Assembly (NCBI RefSeq): GCF_900323885.1
Contig: NZ_OOHJ01000006.1
Location: 1 to 64,000, forward strand
Direction: 5' to 3'
Origin: [Actinomadura] parvosata subsp. kistnae
Lineage (GTDB): Bacteria > Actinomycetota > Actinomycetes > Streptosporangiales > Streptosporangiaceae
Length of the DNA stretch: 64,000 nucleotides
Part shown: one piece after another, positions 1 through 8,155 of the stretch
Layout of the letters: each line of letters begins with the position of its first letter
Numbering within the stretch: the stretch's first letter is position 1
Position numbers and translations under genes: made by a program
Notes under the pieces: generated by a model
What the model was told of the DNA's origin: nothing
The model's database searches: none
Seen by the model: the letters and a program-made list of their open reading frames with translations, nothing else

Positions 1-140
1 GCCTGGGCCTGGCCATCGCCCGGGAGAACGCGCGCCTGCATCGGGGCGACCTTACCGTCACCAACGCCCCGGACGGCGGCGCGGTGTTCACCCTACGCCT
101 GCCCCACCACACACCCGACCCGGACGGAGACCCCGCATGA
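1..140 (+). CDS. Sensor histidine kinase, C-terminal end (partial)
   Basis: The 5' part lies outside the window. The visible codons, in frame from base 3, read [19 protein letters not shown] and later GAVFTLRLP. This is the G2 box and last strand of a HATPase_c domain, so the protein is a two-component sensor kinase of the HAMP/HisKA class. Its stop TGA overlaps the ATG of the next gene in an ATGA junction, which implies translational coupling with the lipoprotein. Kinase followed by GerMN lipoprotein is a known actinobacterial arrangement (compare MtrB-LpqB). The stimulus cannot be read from this fragment. Confidence 0.75.
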   Translation, partial: LGLAIARENARLHRGDLTVTNAPDGGAVFTLRLPHHTPDPDGDPA

Positions 141-670
141 GCACCCGGCCCGCCCGTCTGCTCGCCGCTGGCTTCGCAGCGCTCGTAGCGGTGGCCGGCT
201 GCGGCGTGCGCCCTAGCGATCCCATCTCCGTCGGCGTCCCGCCGAGCGGTGGCGTCGCACGGCGGACGTCGATCGCCCTCTACCTGGTGCGGGACGGCCG
301 GCTCAGCACGGTGAAGCGGCCCGGTTTCCGCCTGTCCCAGGCGGACGCGCTTGTGCTGCTGGCAGTCGGGCCCACCGAGAGTGAGCGGGCGCGCGGATTC
401 ACCACCGCCATCCCGCCTGAAGCCGCCCCGTTCTCGGTGTCCACCAAGGCGGCGGGCGGCCTGATGGTGAATGTGTCCGTCCCGGCCGGCGATCTGCCCG
501 TGCTGGCCGTCGGACAGATCGTGTGCACGGTCGCCGCCATGGCGGAGGAGAGTCCTGCCCGGGTCACCGTCGTTGGCGCCGGGCAGAACGTCAGCCCTCC
601 GGACTGCGCGAGCGCCGGTAGTGACCGGCCTGATGTTCCGGACCGGCCGTCGTCGTCCCGGCCGGACTGA
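137..670 (+). CDS. GerMN-domain lipoprotein, LpqB-like
   Basis: 177 residues. The N-terminus is a lipoprotein signal: hydrophobic residues 8-20 and a lipobox VAGC with the modified cysteine at residue 22. From about residue 45 it matches the GerMN fold ([11 protein letters not shown], then [17 protein letters not shown] and a glycine/valine-rich strand region). GerMN domains are found in spore germination proteins and in LpqB, the lipoprotein partner of the MtrB kinase. The start is fixed by the ATGA overlap with the kinase stop. It is likely anchored outside the membrane and tuning the upstream kinase, which is inferred from the pairing. The last 25 residues are Pro/Ser/Asp-rich and probably disordered. 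Confidence 0.75.
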   Translation: MSTRPARLLAAGFAALVAVAGCGVRPSDPISVGVPPSGGVARRTSIALYLVRDGRLSTVKRPGFRLSQADALVLLAVGPTESERARGFTTAIPPEAAPFSVSTKAAGGLMVNVSVPAGDLPVLAVGQIVCTVAAMAEESPARVTVVGAGQNVSPPDCASAGSDRPDVPDRPSSSRPD

Positions 671-752
671 GCGCGGACGGCGGTGACGGCGACGGGGACC
701 GAGGACGACCGGTGGGGGCGGGGCCTGACCGCTGGACAGCGAGGCACGGCGT

Positions 753-1655
753 TCATGAGGCTGGCGTTCGCCGTGGGTGCAGGTATCGCTGGGCGGCTGT
801 GATCAGCTTCCGGCCGGCGGCGAACGCGGCCTGCTTCTCCTCCTGCAGTGTGTCGCCGGGGTCGCCCTGGCGCAGGGCCACCCCGAGAATCAGCCGGTCA
901 CGGTTCCGGAAACGGGACAGGCGGCCCAGAGTAGCGCTCCGCCCGCCGGCGTGCTGCTGCCGGTCTGGAGACCGACCACCCCGGGCAGCGCGAGCAGGGT
1001 GTTGCTGTTGAGGATCACACCTGGGATGCCCGGGACGGTGGTTCTGGCGGTGGCGACGATGTCCCGCAGTACGGGGTTCTTCATGGCGTGGCGGGCCAGA
1101 TGGCGTGGCGGGCCAGCTGAGCGGGTCCACCGCTGTGCTGACCATGGTGGGCTCGTACCCGCTGGTCCCGGTGTAGGTGGCGTTCCGCATGCCCAGCTCG
1201 GCGGCGGTCGCGTTCATCTTGCGGACGAACGCCTCCTCCGAGCCGGCGTCCCAGCGCGTCAGCAGGCGTGCGACGTTGTTGCCCGAGGGGATCAGCCTCA
1301 GTTCGAGAAGCTGTCGCTCGGTGAGGCGCCGCCCCTGCCTGAGCGGCACCGTGGACTCGTCCCAGTTGCCTGACTCGGTGGCCGCCTGCCGGTCGACACG
1401 GATGGACGGCCCCTGATTGCTCTGCCGGAGCGGATGGTCGCGAAGGATCATCAGGGCGGTCATCACCTCAGTGACACTCGCGATCGGCATGGGCCGCTGC
1501 TTGCCGTGCGCCTTGAGGCCGTCCGCCTGCCCCGTGAACTGGACCGCCGCCTGCCCCCTCAACGGCCAAGACAGAGCCGACGACCGCGTCAGGGCATCGG
1601 GCGCCGTCCAGTTGCCCAGCAGCAGCAGCGACCGGGCCTGTTGATGACAAACCAC
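753..1655 (-). pseudogene. Serine-type D-Ala-D-Ala carboxypeptidase, decayed
   Basis: The frame matches peptidase S11 carboxypeptidases that trim peptidoglycan stem peptides: the SxxK region PIASVTEVMTAL, then the second-box motif LIPSGNNVARLL, then GMRNATYTGTSGY. Around 1110, where a short sequence is repeated almost in tandem, the frame is lost. The homology continues in another frame (PVLRDIVATA, GVVGLQTGSSTPAGGALL) and then returns. The catalytic lysine of SxxK reads Glu and the KTG box reads QTG, so the enzyme would be dead even if the frame were repaired. No signal peptide is visible upstream, so the 5' end is also missing. Confidence 0.75.
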
Positions 1656-1862
1656 GATTGGTGGCGAATGTGCCCGCGCTGCCCGCTGAATGTCACCGTT
1701 TCTCGACGGCGGTCACCTCCGGCGCGCTGGCGACACGACCATGACCTGACGCGGACACGATGGCGCCACGGCCGATCGAGCGCGAGGGCGAGGTGAGTGG
1801 CGTGAGAGCGCCACCGCGTATGATCCCCGTGCTCGCAACGCGGGTATTGCCGGCGAAGAAGA

Positions 1863-2200
1863 ATGGATGTCCCCATCAACGCGCACCACATAATCTATGG
1901 ACGAGATGAGGAGCTGCGGCGCATTCAGCGGCTGCTCGACCGGATCCGCCGGGGAGGCGGTCCCGCCCTGGTGATCCGCGGCGAGGCCGGCGCGGGCAAG
2001 AGCACGCTGCTGCGGGAGGCGGGGAGCGGGGCGGTCCTGAGATGACCCGTGCTGACAGCCACGGGCGTCGACTCGGAGATCAGGCTAGCCTTCAGTGGGC
2101 TGCATCAGCTGCTCACCCCCGTACTGGACAGCCTGGACCTGCTGCCGGAGGAGCAGGCGCAGGCGTTGCGCTGTGCTCTCGGCCTGCGCGGCGGGCAGAC
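1863..2200 (+). pseudogene. LuxR-family (LAL type) ATPase regulator, 5' remnant
   Basis: Large LuxR regulators start with an AAA-type module. Here IIYGRDEELRRIQRLLD and a Walker A GEAGAGKSTLL are followed by a stop at 2043-2045. In a shifted frame the typical continuation appears (GVDSEIRLAFSGLHQLLTPVL, then LPEEQAQALRCALGL). After about 2200 homology ends, so roughly 700 residues including the C-terminal HTH are gone. This is a frameshifted and truncated remnant. Confidence 0.7.
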
Positions 2201-2628
2201 CAGCGAGCACGTGCGCGGTGACGTGCCGGGGAACCGAACGGTCACCACGCCGGTAGAGAGTCGCCTCCACAAAGATCACTACATTGAGTAGTTAGTCACT
2301 TGACCGCGTCGGCCAGTAGCGGCCCTTCCGCGCGCTGCGCCGCCGCCATGGGCACGTGCTGGGCTGGGCGCGCGGCCGTCGCCGCGGCGGGAATGGGGGT
2401 GGCGGCCATCGAGGTCATGCTGGCCAGGAGGGTCACGTCGGTGATGGTGGTGCTGAGCAGGGAGTGGCACTGTGGGGGGTGGGGCAGCCAGAGCCAGTTG
2501 ATGTCAGTGGCGGTGACGCGAACTCGCGACCTCACTGTGAGGGCCCGACTTTCCCGGGGCTGTGCCCCGGGACCTTGCCGGCCGGAGCGGCGATCGCGCA
2601 GGACCGCCGCCCCGATATCGCCGGCGGT
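2201..2628. other. Intergenic stretch without recognisable gene
   Basis: No frame on either strand resembles a known family. The only signal is a copy of the GTCANNTGAC palindrome at 2295. The sequence probably represents the junction between the LuxR remnant and unrelated DNA. Confidence 0.4.
2295..2304 (-). promoter_or_regulatory. GTCANNTGAC palindrome, orphan copy
   Basis: Read on the minus strand this is GTCAAGTGAC followed by TAACT. It matches the palindrome found upstream of other genes in this window, with a weaker 3' flank. No gene lies directly downstream in that direction, so it may be a leftover of a lost promoter. Confidence 0.3.
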
Positions 2629-3000
2629 TCAGACGATCCTGATTCCCTGGATGCGGACCCCACCGGGATGGTTCGGCCAGGTGAACACGGTCCACTTCGG
2701 GATCGGCTGAGCCGGCTGCCACCTTCCGTCCCCGTACCACTGGACGCGGTTGTTGCCGGTCGAGATCCGGGTGACCCACCAGATGTTCAGGGCGTACATG
2801 TCCTCTCCGGCGTTGGCGTAGCAGTAGTCGACCGACGAGCTGCCGGTTGCGTGGATCGTGGCGCGCACGAGGTCGGTCCGGTCGCCGCACGCGACCTCAT
2901 TGATCGCGTACGCCGCCGTCGGGAGGGCGACGGCAAGTGAGGCCGTCACCGCGACGGATGCCAGAGTGGCCAGGCCCGCGCGTTTGGCGATGCGTTTCAT
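2629..3000 (-). CDS. Secreted beta/gamma-crystallin-like (SKLP-type) protein
   Basis: 123 residues with a clear Sec signal (KRIAKRAGLATLASVAVTA..., cleavage near AAYA-INEV). The mature part, with NEVACGDRTDLV, SVDYCYANAGE, WVTRISTGNNRVQWYG and WTVFTWPNH, resembles the Streptomyces killer-toxin-like proteins, small beta/gamma-crystallin folds. Two cysteines could form a disulfide. An AAGGAG ribosome-binding site precedes the ATG at 3000. The gene stands alone between relics. SKLP proteins have been reported to be cytotoxic to fungi, but the role here is not established. A half-matching GTCAAGT motif lies about 55 bases upstream. Confidence 0.75.
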   Translation of the reverse strand: MKRIAKRAGLATLASVAVTASLAVALPTAAYAINEVACGDRTDLVRATIHATGSSSVDYCYANAGEDMYALNIWWVTRISTGNNRVQWYGDGRWQPAQPIPKWTVFTWPNHPGGVRIQGIRIV

Positions 3001-3167
3001 GGACTTCTCCTTTGCAAGTGAGATTCATGCGGTGGAAGTGGAGCCGGACTATCCGCAGACTTGACCAGGAGGAGATCTCTGGCCACCTGCCGGGGTGGCC
3101 GTCTCGCTTCCGATAGGAACACCACGGCTCACGACCGGCTGCGATGCCACTAGGTGTCAGATCTGCC

Positions 3168-3655
3168 TCAGACGGGCTGGCCGACCGGCCGGATGGTCAG
3201 GGTGTTGAGGTCGACGCCAGCCGGCTGGCGGCTGGTGGCGTACATGCGCAGGTTCTCAGCCATGCCGGTGACGGCCCACTTGGTGGCGGAGTAGAGGTTG
3301 GCGGGGCTGTTCTTCAGGCCGGCGACGCTGCCGATGAGGATCAGCCGCCCGCCGGTGGCCTCGAGGTGGGGCAGGGCGGCGTTGGCCAGCAGGCGGGGCC
3401 GAGGACGTTGGTGAGGACCATCGGCGCCCACAGCTCCGGGTCGCCGTCGGCGATGGTGCGCGGGTGGCCGGCGGCGGCGATGATGCCGAGCAGCCGGTCG
3501 GGATGGCCGGTCTCGTCGAGGAAGAACTTGAGTCTGGTCTCGTCGCGGCCGGTGACGGCCACGCGGTGGCCGCGGTCGAGGAGTAATCGTGCGGTGTGGG
3601 CGCCGATGCCGCTGGTCGCGCCGGTGATCAGTACGGTCTTGCCGGTCATGGTCAT
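3168..3655 (-). pseudogene. Short-chain dehydrogenase, frameshifted and shortened
   Basis: It starts with the Rossmann motif KTVLITGATSGIGAHTARLLL, and later shows LYSATKWAVTGMAENLR (the YxxxK active site) and a preceding LILIGSVAGL. The reading frame breaks near 3400 between NVLGP and LLANAALPHLEATGG. The NNAG region is degraded and the C-terminal part is short compared with the usual 250 residues. It is divergent from the MmyB-type regulator at 3897, the arrangement often seen for an SDR and its regulator. The product is probably non-functional unless the frameshift is an assembly error. Confidence 0.7.
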
Positions 3656-3896
3656 ACTCCCGGGTGCTGGAGGTCCTGGTGGTGCATCACAGGAGGGCAT
3701 CGACGGTGATGGGCGGCCCGATCAGCACTACAAAAGCTGGTCGGACAGGGGCCATCTCCGTGTCGCAGGTCGCGTTCGATTCGCTGATCCCAGAAAACCC
3801 GCCTGGCCGGGCGCGAGACAGAGCGCATTTATAGGGGGATAAGCTCAACCCCCTTACCGTCGGCGCCTGTGCGAACCCTGCAGTTACCGTGGGAGC

Positions 3897-4763
3897 ATGG
3901 ACGACCGGCCCGACAACCGCGACCAGATCCGGGATTTCCTCGCCATCCGGCGCGCGAAGCTCACTCCGGAGCAGGTCGGGCTGCCCACCGGCGGTCGGCG
4001 CCGGGTCCCCGGGCTGCGCCGCGAGGAGGTCGCGGTGCTGGCCGGGGTGAGCACCGAGTGGTACACCCGGCTGGAGAAGGGCCACATCAGCGGCGTATCG
4101 GAAGAGGTACTCGACGCGGTCGCCCAGGCCCTTCGCCTGGACCAGGACGAACGCACCTACCTGTTCACCCTGGCCCACGCCGCCCGGCCCGCCCACCGCG
4201 CACCTTCGCGCCGCAAGGACGTCCAGGTCCCGCCGCGCGTCCAGTGGCTGCTGGACTCCATGACGATGTCGGCGGCGTTCGTACGCAACGGCCGCCAGGA
4301 CCTCGTCGCCCACAATGCGCTGGCTCGGGCCCTGCTCGCGCCGGTCTTCGACAGCCCCGCCACCACACGGCACGGCTGCGCCAACCTCGCCCGCTACATC
4401 TTCCTCGACCCGGGCTCCCAGCGGTTTTTCGTCGACTGGGACGCGGCCACCGCCGTCAGCGCCGCGCTGCTGCGCGCCGAGGCCGGACGCGAGCCCCACG
4501 ACCGGGCGCTACGCGACCTCGTCGGCGAGCTGTCCACGCTCAGCATCGCTTTTCGCGGCCAGTGGGCCGCCCACGACGTGCGCATCCGCCACGCTGGCGG
4601 CAAGCGGCTGTGGCACCCGCAGGTCGGCGACCTGGAGCTGACCTACCAGTCCCTCGACCTGCCCATCTCCAACCGGACAGTGTACGACCTCACCATCTAC
4701 ACCGCGGAACCGGACAGCACCTCCGAAGAGCGGCTCAAGCTCCTGGCCAGCCTGGCGCGATGA
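3897..4763 (+). CDS. XRE-family regulator with MmyB-like ligand domain
   Basis: 288 residues. Residues 8-80 form the HTH unit with the signature RRRVPGLRREEVAVLAGVSTEWYTRLEKG. Residues 105-280 match the MmyB-like ligand-binding domain (VQWLLDSM, AFVRNGRQDLVAHNALARALL, NLARYIFLDP, FRGQWAAHDVRIRHAGGKRLWHPQVGDLEL). Such proteins bind fatty acyl ligands and usually control an adjacent oxidoreductase. The divergent gene here is the decayed SDR, so the regulator has probably lost its main target. The intergenic region 3656-3896 should hold its operator. Confidence 0.9.
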   Translation: MDDRPDNRDQIRDFLAIRRAKLTPEQVGLPTGGRRRVPGLRREEVAVLAGVSTEWYTRLEKGHISGVSEEVLDAVAQALRLDQDERTYLFTLAHAARPAHRAPSRRKDVQVPPRVQWLLDSMTMSAAFVRNGRQDLVAHNALARALLAPVFDSPATTRHGCANLARYIFLDPGSQRFFVDWDAATAVSAALLRAEAGREPHDRALRDLVGELSTLSIAFRGQWAAHDVRIRHAGGKRLWHPQVGDLELTYQSLDLPISNRTVYDLTIYTAEPDSTSEERLKLLASLAR

Positions 4764-4840
4764 TTGTGTCGGTGAGGCATTGGCCGGGGTACGGGCTGAG
4801 TTTCAGGGTAGGAAGGTGCCCGCCCGCTTGACCGTGCGGA

Positions 4841-5530
4841 TCAGGGTGCGGTCTCCAGTTCGCGCACGCCGTGGAGAGGTGCTACCCGCTCGGTGATGTA
4901 GCTGTAGAGGTCACGGGTGTCGCGGCAGGTCACCCCGGCCATGAGATTGGTGGGGCCGGTGATAGCTGCCACCACGTCGGCCTCGGGGTGGGTGGCCATC
5001 GCGGTGCCGACCGAGGCCAGGGCCGACGGCTCGACCTTCATCCTGGAGGCACTCGCGCGCGACCCCTGTCTCCCCAGACGCTTGCCCGTCTGCGCGACTG
5101 ACGTTGTGCGCCGTACTGAACGAATCGCAACGACTGGTGCGGTCTCCGCTAGGAGGCTCGCCCGCAGGATCTCCTTCCGTCCAGGGCTCCGGCGACGGTG
5201 GACCTGGTTGCCGGCTAGCGACCGCCGCCGATGGTCATCGGGCCGATCGCCTTGACGGTGCGCAGCACGGAAGCAGTCTCGATCGTGTGGATGGCCTCGG
5301 CCAAGCCGAGCCCCTGGGTGAGATAGCGGTGCAAGGCGGCCGGATCGGTGCACAGCGCGTTGGCCATCAGGTTGGTGGAGCCGGTGGTGGCGACCCGGTC
5401 CAGGTGTGCCGGGGCGACCGACATCCACAGCAGGGTCTGGACGGCGATGCCGAGCACTGCTCCACTCGGGTCCGTGCCACCAGCCGCAAAGTAGCTGTGA
5501 GTAACCGAGAGCTCCCGGACGGCTTGGCAT
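4841..5530 (-). pseudogene. Lrp/AsnC-family regulator with two RAM domains, decayed
   Basis: Two RAM (ligand-sensing) domain remnants lie head to tail. The first, at about 5457-5240, reads VLGIAVQTLLWMSVAPAHL and STNLMANALCTDPAALHRYL. The second, at about 5060-4841, reads EADVVAAITGPTNLMAG and TRDLYSYITERVAPLHGVRELETAP. Actinobacterial Lrp proteins with duplicated HTH-RAM units have this order. The HTH parts are missing or scrambled and the frame changes between the two copies. It is a remnant. Confidence 0.65.
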
Positions 5531-5785
5531 AAAGGCTGTTAGCGAGCAACAGTCGCGACCTGCGAAAACGTCCCTCCCGTCTTATCGCGGTGTGGCGAGC
5601 GCCCGGACTCATCCCCGAAGGCCCGGACCGAAACTCGCGGTCGGACACCGCAGCCGTTACCCGCTGTGGCCGGCGGCAACGCTCTACTTTGGGGCTCATC
5701 GCACGGACCCGAGCGGAGGGCCAAGATTTCCTAGAGTTCAGGCAAACCGAAGGGTTCTCAGGATGAACTTATGGATTCTCATGCT
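5531..5785. other. Spacer before the recombinase operon 3' end
   Basis: No coding signal recognised. If the recombinase operon is part of an integrated element, one end could lie here, but no sequence shared with the other side (9268-9506) was seen. Confidence 0.3.
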
Positions 5786-7393
5786 CTATGTGGTCTGTGG
5801 ACCCTTGGGTTCGTCTCGACTGGCGGGGTCTTGTTCCTCGGCCTGGGCGACGAGCAGTGCGCGGGCGTTCTCGGCGTAGCGGATGGCGGTCTTGGGATCA
5901 AGACCGAAGACGGCCGCCAGGTGGAGAGGATCGGGGCCAACGGCAAGTGCTTCGTCGAGCTGTCGTTGGACGCGTAGCCGCTCGAGAGTGGCGGCCTGGC
6001 CTCGGAAGGGTTCGGTCAGATGGACCTTGCCTATGGGGCCGGTTTCCATAGCCGTCTGCTGATTGATGAGCAGGTGGGGGTTGGCTGTGTTCGGCCAGCG
6101 TGCGCGTCGGTGGGTGAGCCAGGCCAGAAGCACCTGGTGGGTCAGGTCGTCCAACGGTCGTGAACGGCCAGCGACCGTCAGGCGTCGATTGCCCAGATCG
6201 ACGTCGTCGAGCTGGAGTTCCCGGATGGCTTTGGGCCGGGCTGCGTGGATGGCAGCCAGGGCGAGGATGAGCCGGTCCAGAGGCTTGGAGACGGCGCTCA
6301 CGGCCCCATCGATGTCTGCGTCTGCCAGGGGCATGATCAGTTTGCGGGGTTGTTCTCCGACTCGCAGGCGGGCTGCTGGGTCGCGGAAGATCATGCGGTT
6401 CTTCTTGCAGTGGCGAAACAGGGAGCGGATGACGCTGAGGGTGTGGTGGCGTTGGGCGCCGTGAAGGTCGTCGATGACGGCGAGGATGTCGTCGCGGGTG
6501 ACCTCCCTGAGGTGGTCATAGCGGTCTGACCAGGTCAGCAGGCTAGGCCGGACAGCTTGCAGGTATGCCCAAACGGTGGCGGCGCTGCGGGACCGAGATC
6601 GAGGTCCGCCATCTCGCAAGGTTCGAAGCCAGTGCTCAACATCGGCTCGGATTCCAGGGGCGAGAGCGGCGAGGTTGCGCGCCAGCCATGATTCAAACGT
6701 GGGGATCCGGTCGTCCTCGACCAGGTCGAGTTCGCCGAGGACTTCGACGGTCCGTTCAACGCTGAGCCCGTAGCGGCGGAGCACGGGGAAGAGCTCCGAA
6801 TATCTGATCCTGTCGTGTCCGGCATGGGAGGACAGCAGGATGACGAGGGCCCGGTCGACGTCGTTGGCAACCCATCGCGTCCAGCCCCGGCGCTCGCCGA
6901 GGTCGCCGGCGATCCTTCGGGCCTTGAGCAGAACCGGGTTGGCGAGGTCAGCGTGCTCGCGGCGGTTGAAGCGCAAGTAGTCGCGGCGGGTCGCGATCGG
7001 TAGCTGAAGTTGAGTCCAGCGTGAAGGTAACGGTGGCTGCTCGGGTGCAACTGCAGGTTTGCGGCCCTTGCGGCCGCCGGCCCTGCCCAGTAGCGGACCA
7101 CCGCGCTGGCGGATGCGGTGCATCCCGGCGAAGAACAGCTGCTGGTGAGTGAGCGCCCGCAGGAACGGTTCGAGGACGGTGACGTGTCCTTTGGCGTTCA
7201 GACTGGCTTGGAGCCAGCAGAGCCGGCAGTAGCCGCGCTTGACCGGAACGAACCGGCCGCAGAAGGCGCACTCGCCCTTGTCGTGGAGCTGGCCGTAGGT
7301 GTAGCAGGCTCGACAGTAGCGGCCGGGCAGCACTCCCCAAGCGAAGCAGCCGACGCAGGTCGCGGCCGGCTTCTTCGGTGAGATGTAGCTCAA
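5786..7393 (-). CDS. Zinc-ribbon tyrosine-recombinase-like protein
   Basis: 535 residues. The N-terminus carries three CxxC-type clusters (CVGCFAW, CRACYTY, CAFCGRF, CRLCWLQ), so it likely binds zinc and DNA. The middle has an SAM-like core-binding region (AATVWAYLQAVRPSLLTW, then DDLHGAQRHHTLSVIRSLFRHCKKN). The C-terminal part has the start of an integrase catalytic fold (LALAAIHAARPKAIRELQLDDVDL) and ends GPDPLHLAAVFGLDPKTAIRYAENAR with a possible tyrosine. The classical HxxR box is not evident, so catalysis is uncertain. It begins four bases after the XRE gene stop and is last in a four-gene operon. It could be an accessory recombinase, as in Tn554-type multi-recombinase modules. Confidence 0.7.
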   Translation of the reverse strand: MSYISPKKPAATCVGCFAWGVLPGRYCRACYTYGQLHDKGECAFCGRFVPVKRGYCRLCWLQASLNAKGHVTVLEPFLRALTHQQLFFAGMHRIRQRGGPLLGRAGGRKGRKPAVAPEQPPLPSRWTQLQLPIATRRDYLRFNRREHADLANPVLLKARRIAGDLGERRGWTRWVANDVDRALVILLSSHAGHDRIRYSELFPVLRRYGLSVERTVEVLGELDLVEDDRIPTFESWLARNLAALAPGIRADVEHWLRTLRDGGPRSRSRSAATVWAYLQAVRPSLLTWSDRYDHLREVTRDDILAVIDDLHGAQRHHTLSVIRSLFRHCKKNRMIFRDPAARLRVGEQPRKLIMPLADADIDGAVSAVSKPLDRLILALAAIHAARPKAIRELQLDDVDLGNRRLTVAGRSRPLDDLTHQVLLAWLTHRRARWPNTANPHLLINQQTAMETGPIGKVHLTEPFRGQAATLERLRVQRQLDEALAVGPDPLHLAAVFGLDPKTAIRYAENARALLVAQAEEQDPASRDEPKGPQTT

Positions 7394-7397
7394 CGGA

Positions 7398-7718
7398 TCA
7401 GGTGGGTGGCAGGGTTCGTCCGTCCTTGCGCCGGGGTGTCACGGCCGAGCTCGCCGAGGCTGCGACCGGGAGATCCTGCTGCTCATTGACTCGCTTAACC
7501 TTCTCCGGCTGAGGGATGAGTAGTTCATCGACCCCGCAGCCGAGGACGGCGCAGATGACGTTGAGGTCATCGAGTTTGATGCTGGCGGGCTCGCCCGACC
7601 ACAGACCGGACATCTTCCCGGCGCTGATCTTCAGGCCGTGTTCGGCGAACATCCGCTGCAGCTCAGAGGCTTTCCAGATGCCGCGGTTGGCGGCGGCCAG
7701 CCGCAGGTTCCATCTCAT
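7398..7718 (-). CDS. XRE-family HTH regulator of the recombinase operon
   Basis: 106 residues. The N-terminal two thirds is a Cro/CI-type HTH (LRLAAANRGIWKASELQRMF, KISAGKMSGLWSGEPASI, LDDLNVICAVLGCGVDELL), followed by a polar tail. Its ATG overlaps the stop of the small upstream gene (ATGA at 7715-7718), and its stop lies four bases before the next gene. It probably autoregulates the four-gene operon or acts as an excision factor. The role is inferred from position only. Confidence 0.8.
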   Translation of the reverse strand: MRWNLRLAAANRGIWKASELQRMFAEHGLKISAGKMSGLWSGEPASIKLDDLNVICAVLGCGVDELLIPQPEKVKRVNEQQDLPVAASASSAVTPRRKDGRTLPPT

Positions 7719-8155
7719 GTGTTCTCGGCCTCCTTCCAGGGCGCGGCCGATCCGGCCGGATGTCCGGCGGCGGCTCCTATCGCGGTCGCGGTCAGGGCGA
7801 GGTTGACGCCGTCCAGGCTGGTGAGCACGTCACGCAGGTCGACCGGGATGCCGCCGCTCATGCTCGCGGCGATGCGCAGAACGGCGCGTTCGCCGCCGCT
7901 GCAGGGCAGGCGGCCCTCCTGCAAGGCCGTGATCGCCCCATCCCAGTCGACAAAGGCCAGCGCCGTGGCGACGCCGGCGTCGACGGTGATGTACTCGGCG
8001 ACGAAGTCGGGCCGGTGCAGCCACAGGTCGGTGTCGATGAGCAGTTCGACTCCTGCCTGGACGCAGGGCAGTCCGGTGGCGCCGAGCGTGAGTGCGCACG
8101 CCAGCTCGTGTCGGGCCCAGTAGTCGCCGACCGGTCCGGCGGGATGTGCGGTCAT
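7715..8155 (-). CDS. Small hypothetical protein of the recombinase operon
   Basis: 146 residues. The start chosen is the ATG at 8155, which overlaps the integrase stop by four bases (ATGA). The longer upstream frame runs inside the integrase gene and is spurious. The sequence is Ala-rich and contains DYWARHELACALTLGATGLPCVQAG, LLIDTDLWLHRPDF and ALAFVDWDGAITALQ. No family was recognised. The strict overlap with both neighbours argues that it works with the recombinases, for example as an accessory subunit. Confidence 0.7.
   Translation of the reverse strand: MTAHPAGPVGDYWARHELACALTLGATGLPCVQAGVELLIDTDLWLHRPDFVAEYITVDAGVATALAFVDWDGAITALQEGRLPCSGGERAVLRIAASMSGGIPVDLRDVLTSLDGVNLALTATAIGAAAGHPAGSAAPWKEAENT

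Noticed and set aside
753..1373. Long plus-strand frames opposite the carboxypeptidase remnant
   Set aside because: High-GC antisense shadows; no family resemblance and the minus-strand motifs are clear.
2296..2710. Plus- and minus-strand frames between the LuxR relic and the crystallin-like gene
   Set aside because: Translations are low-complexity and show no motif; the 3' part overlaps the clear minus-strand secreted gene.
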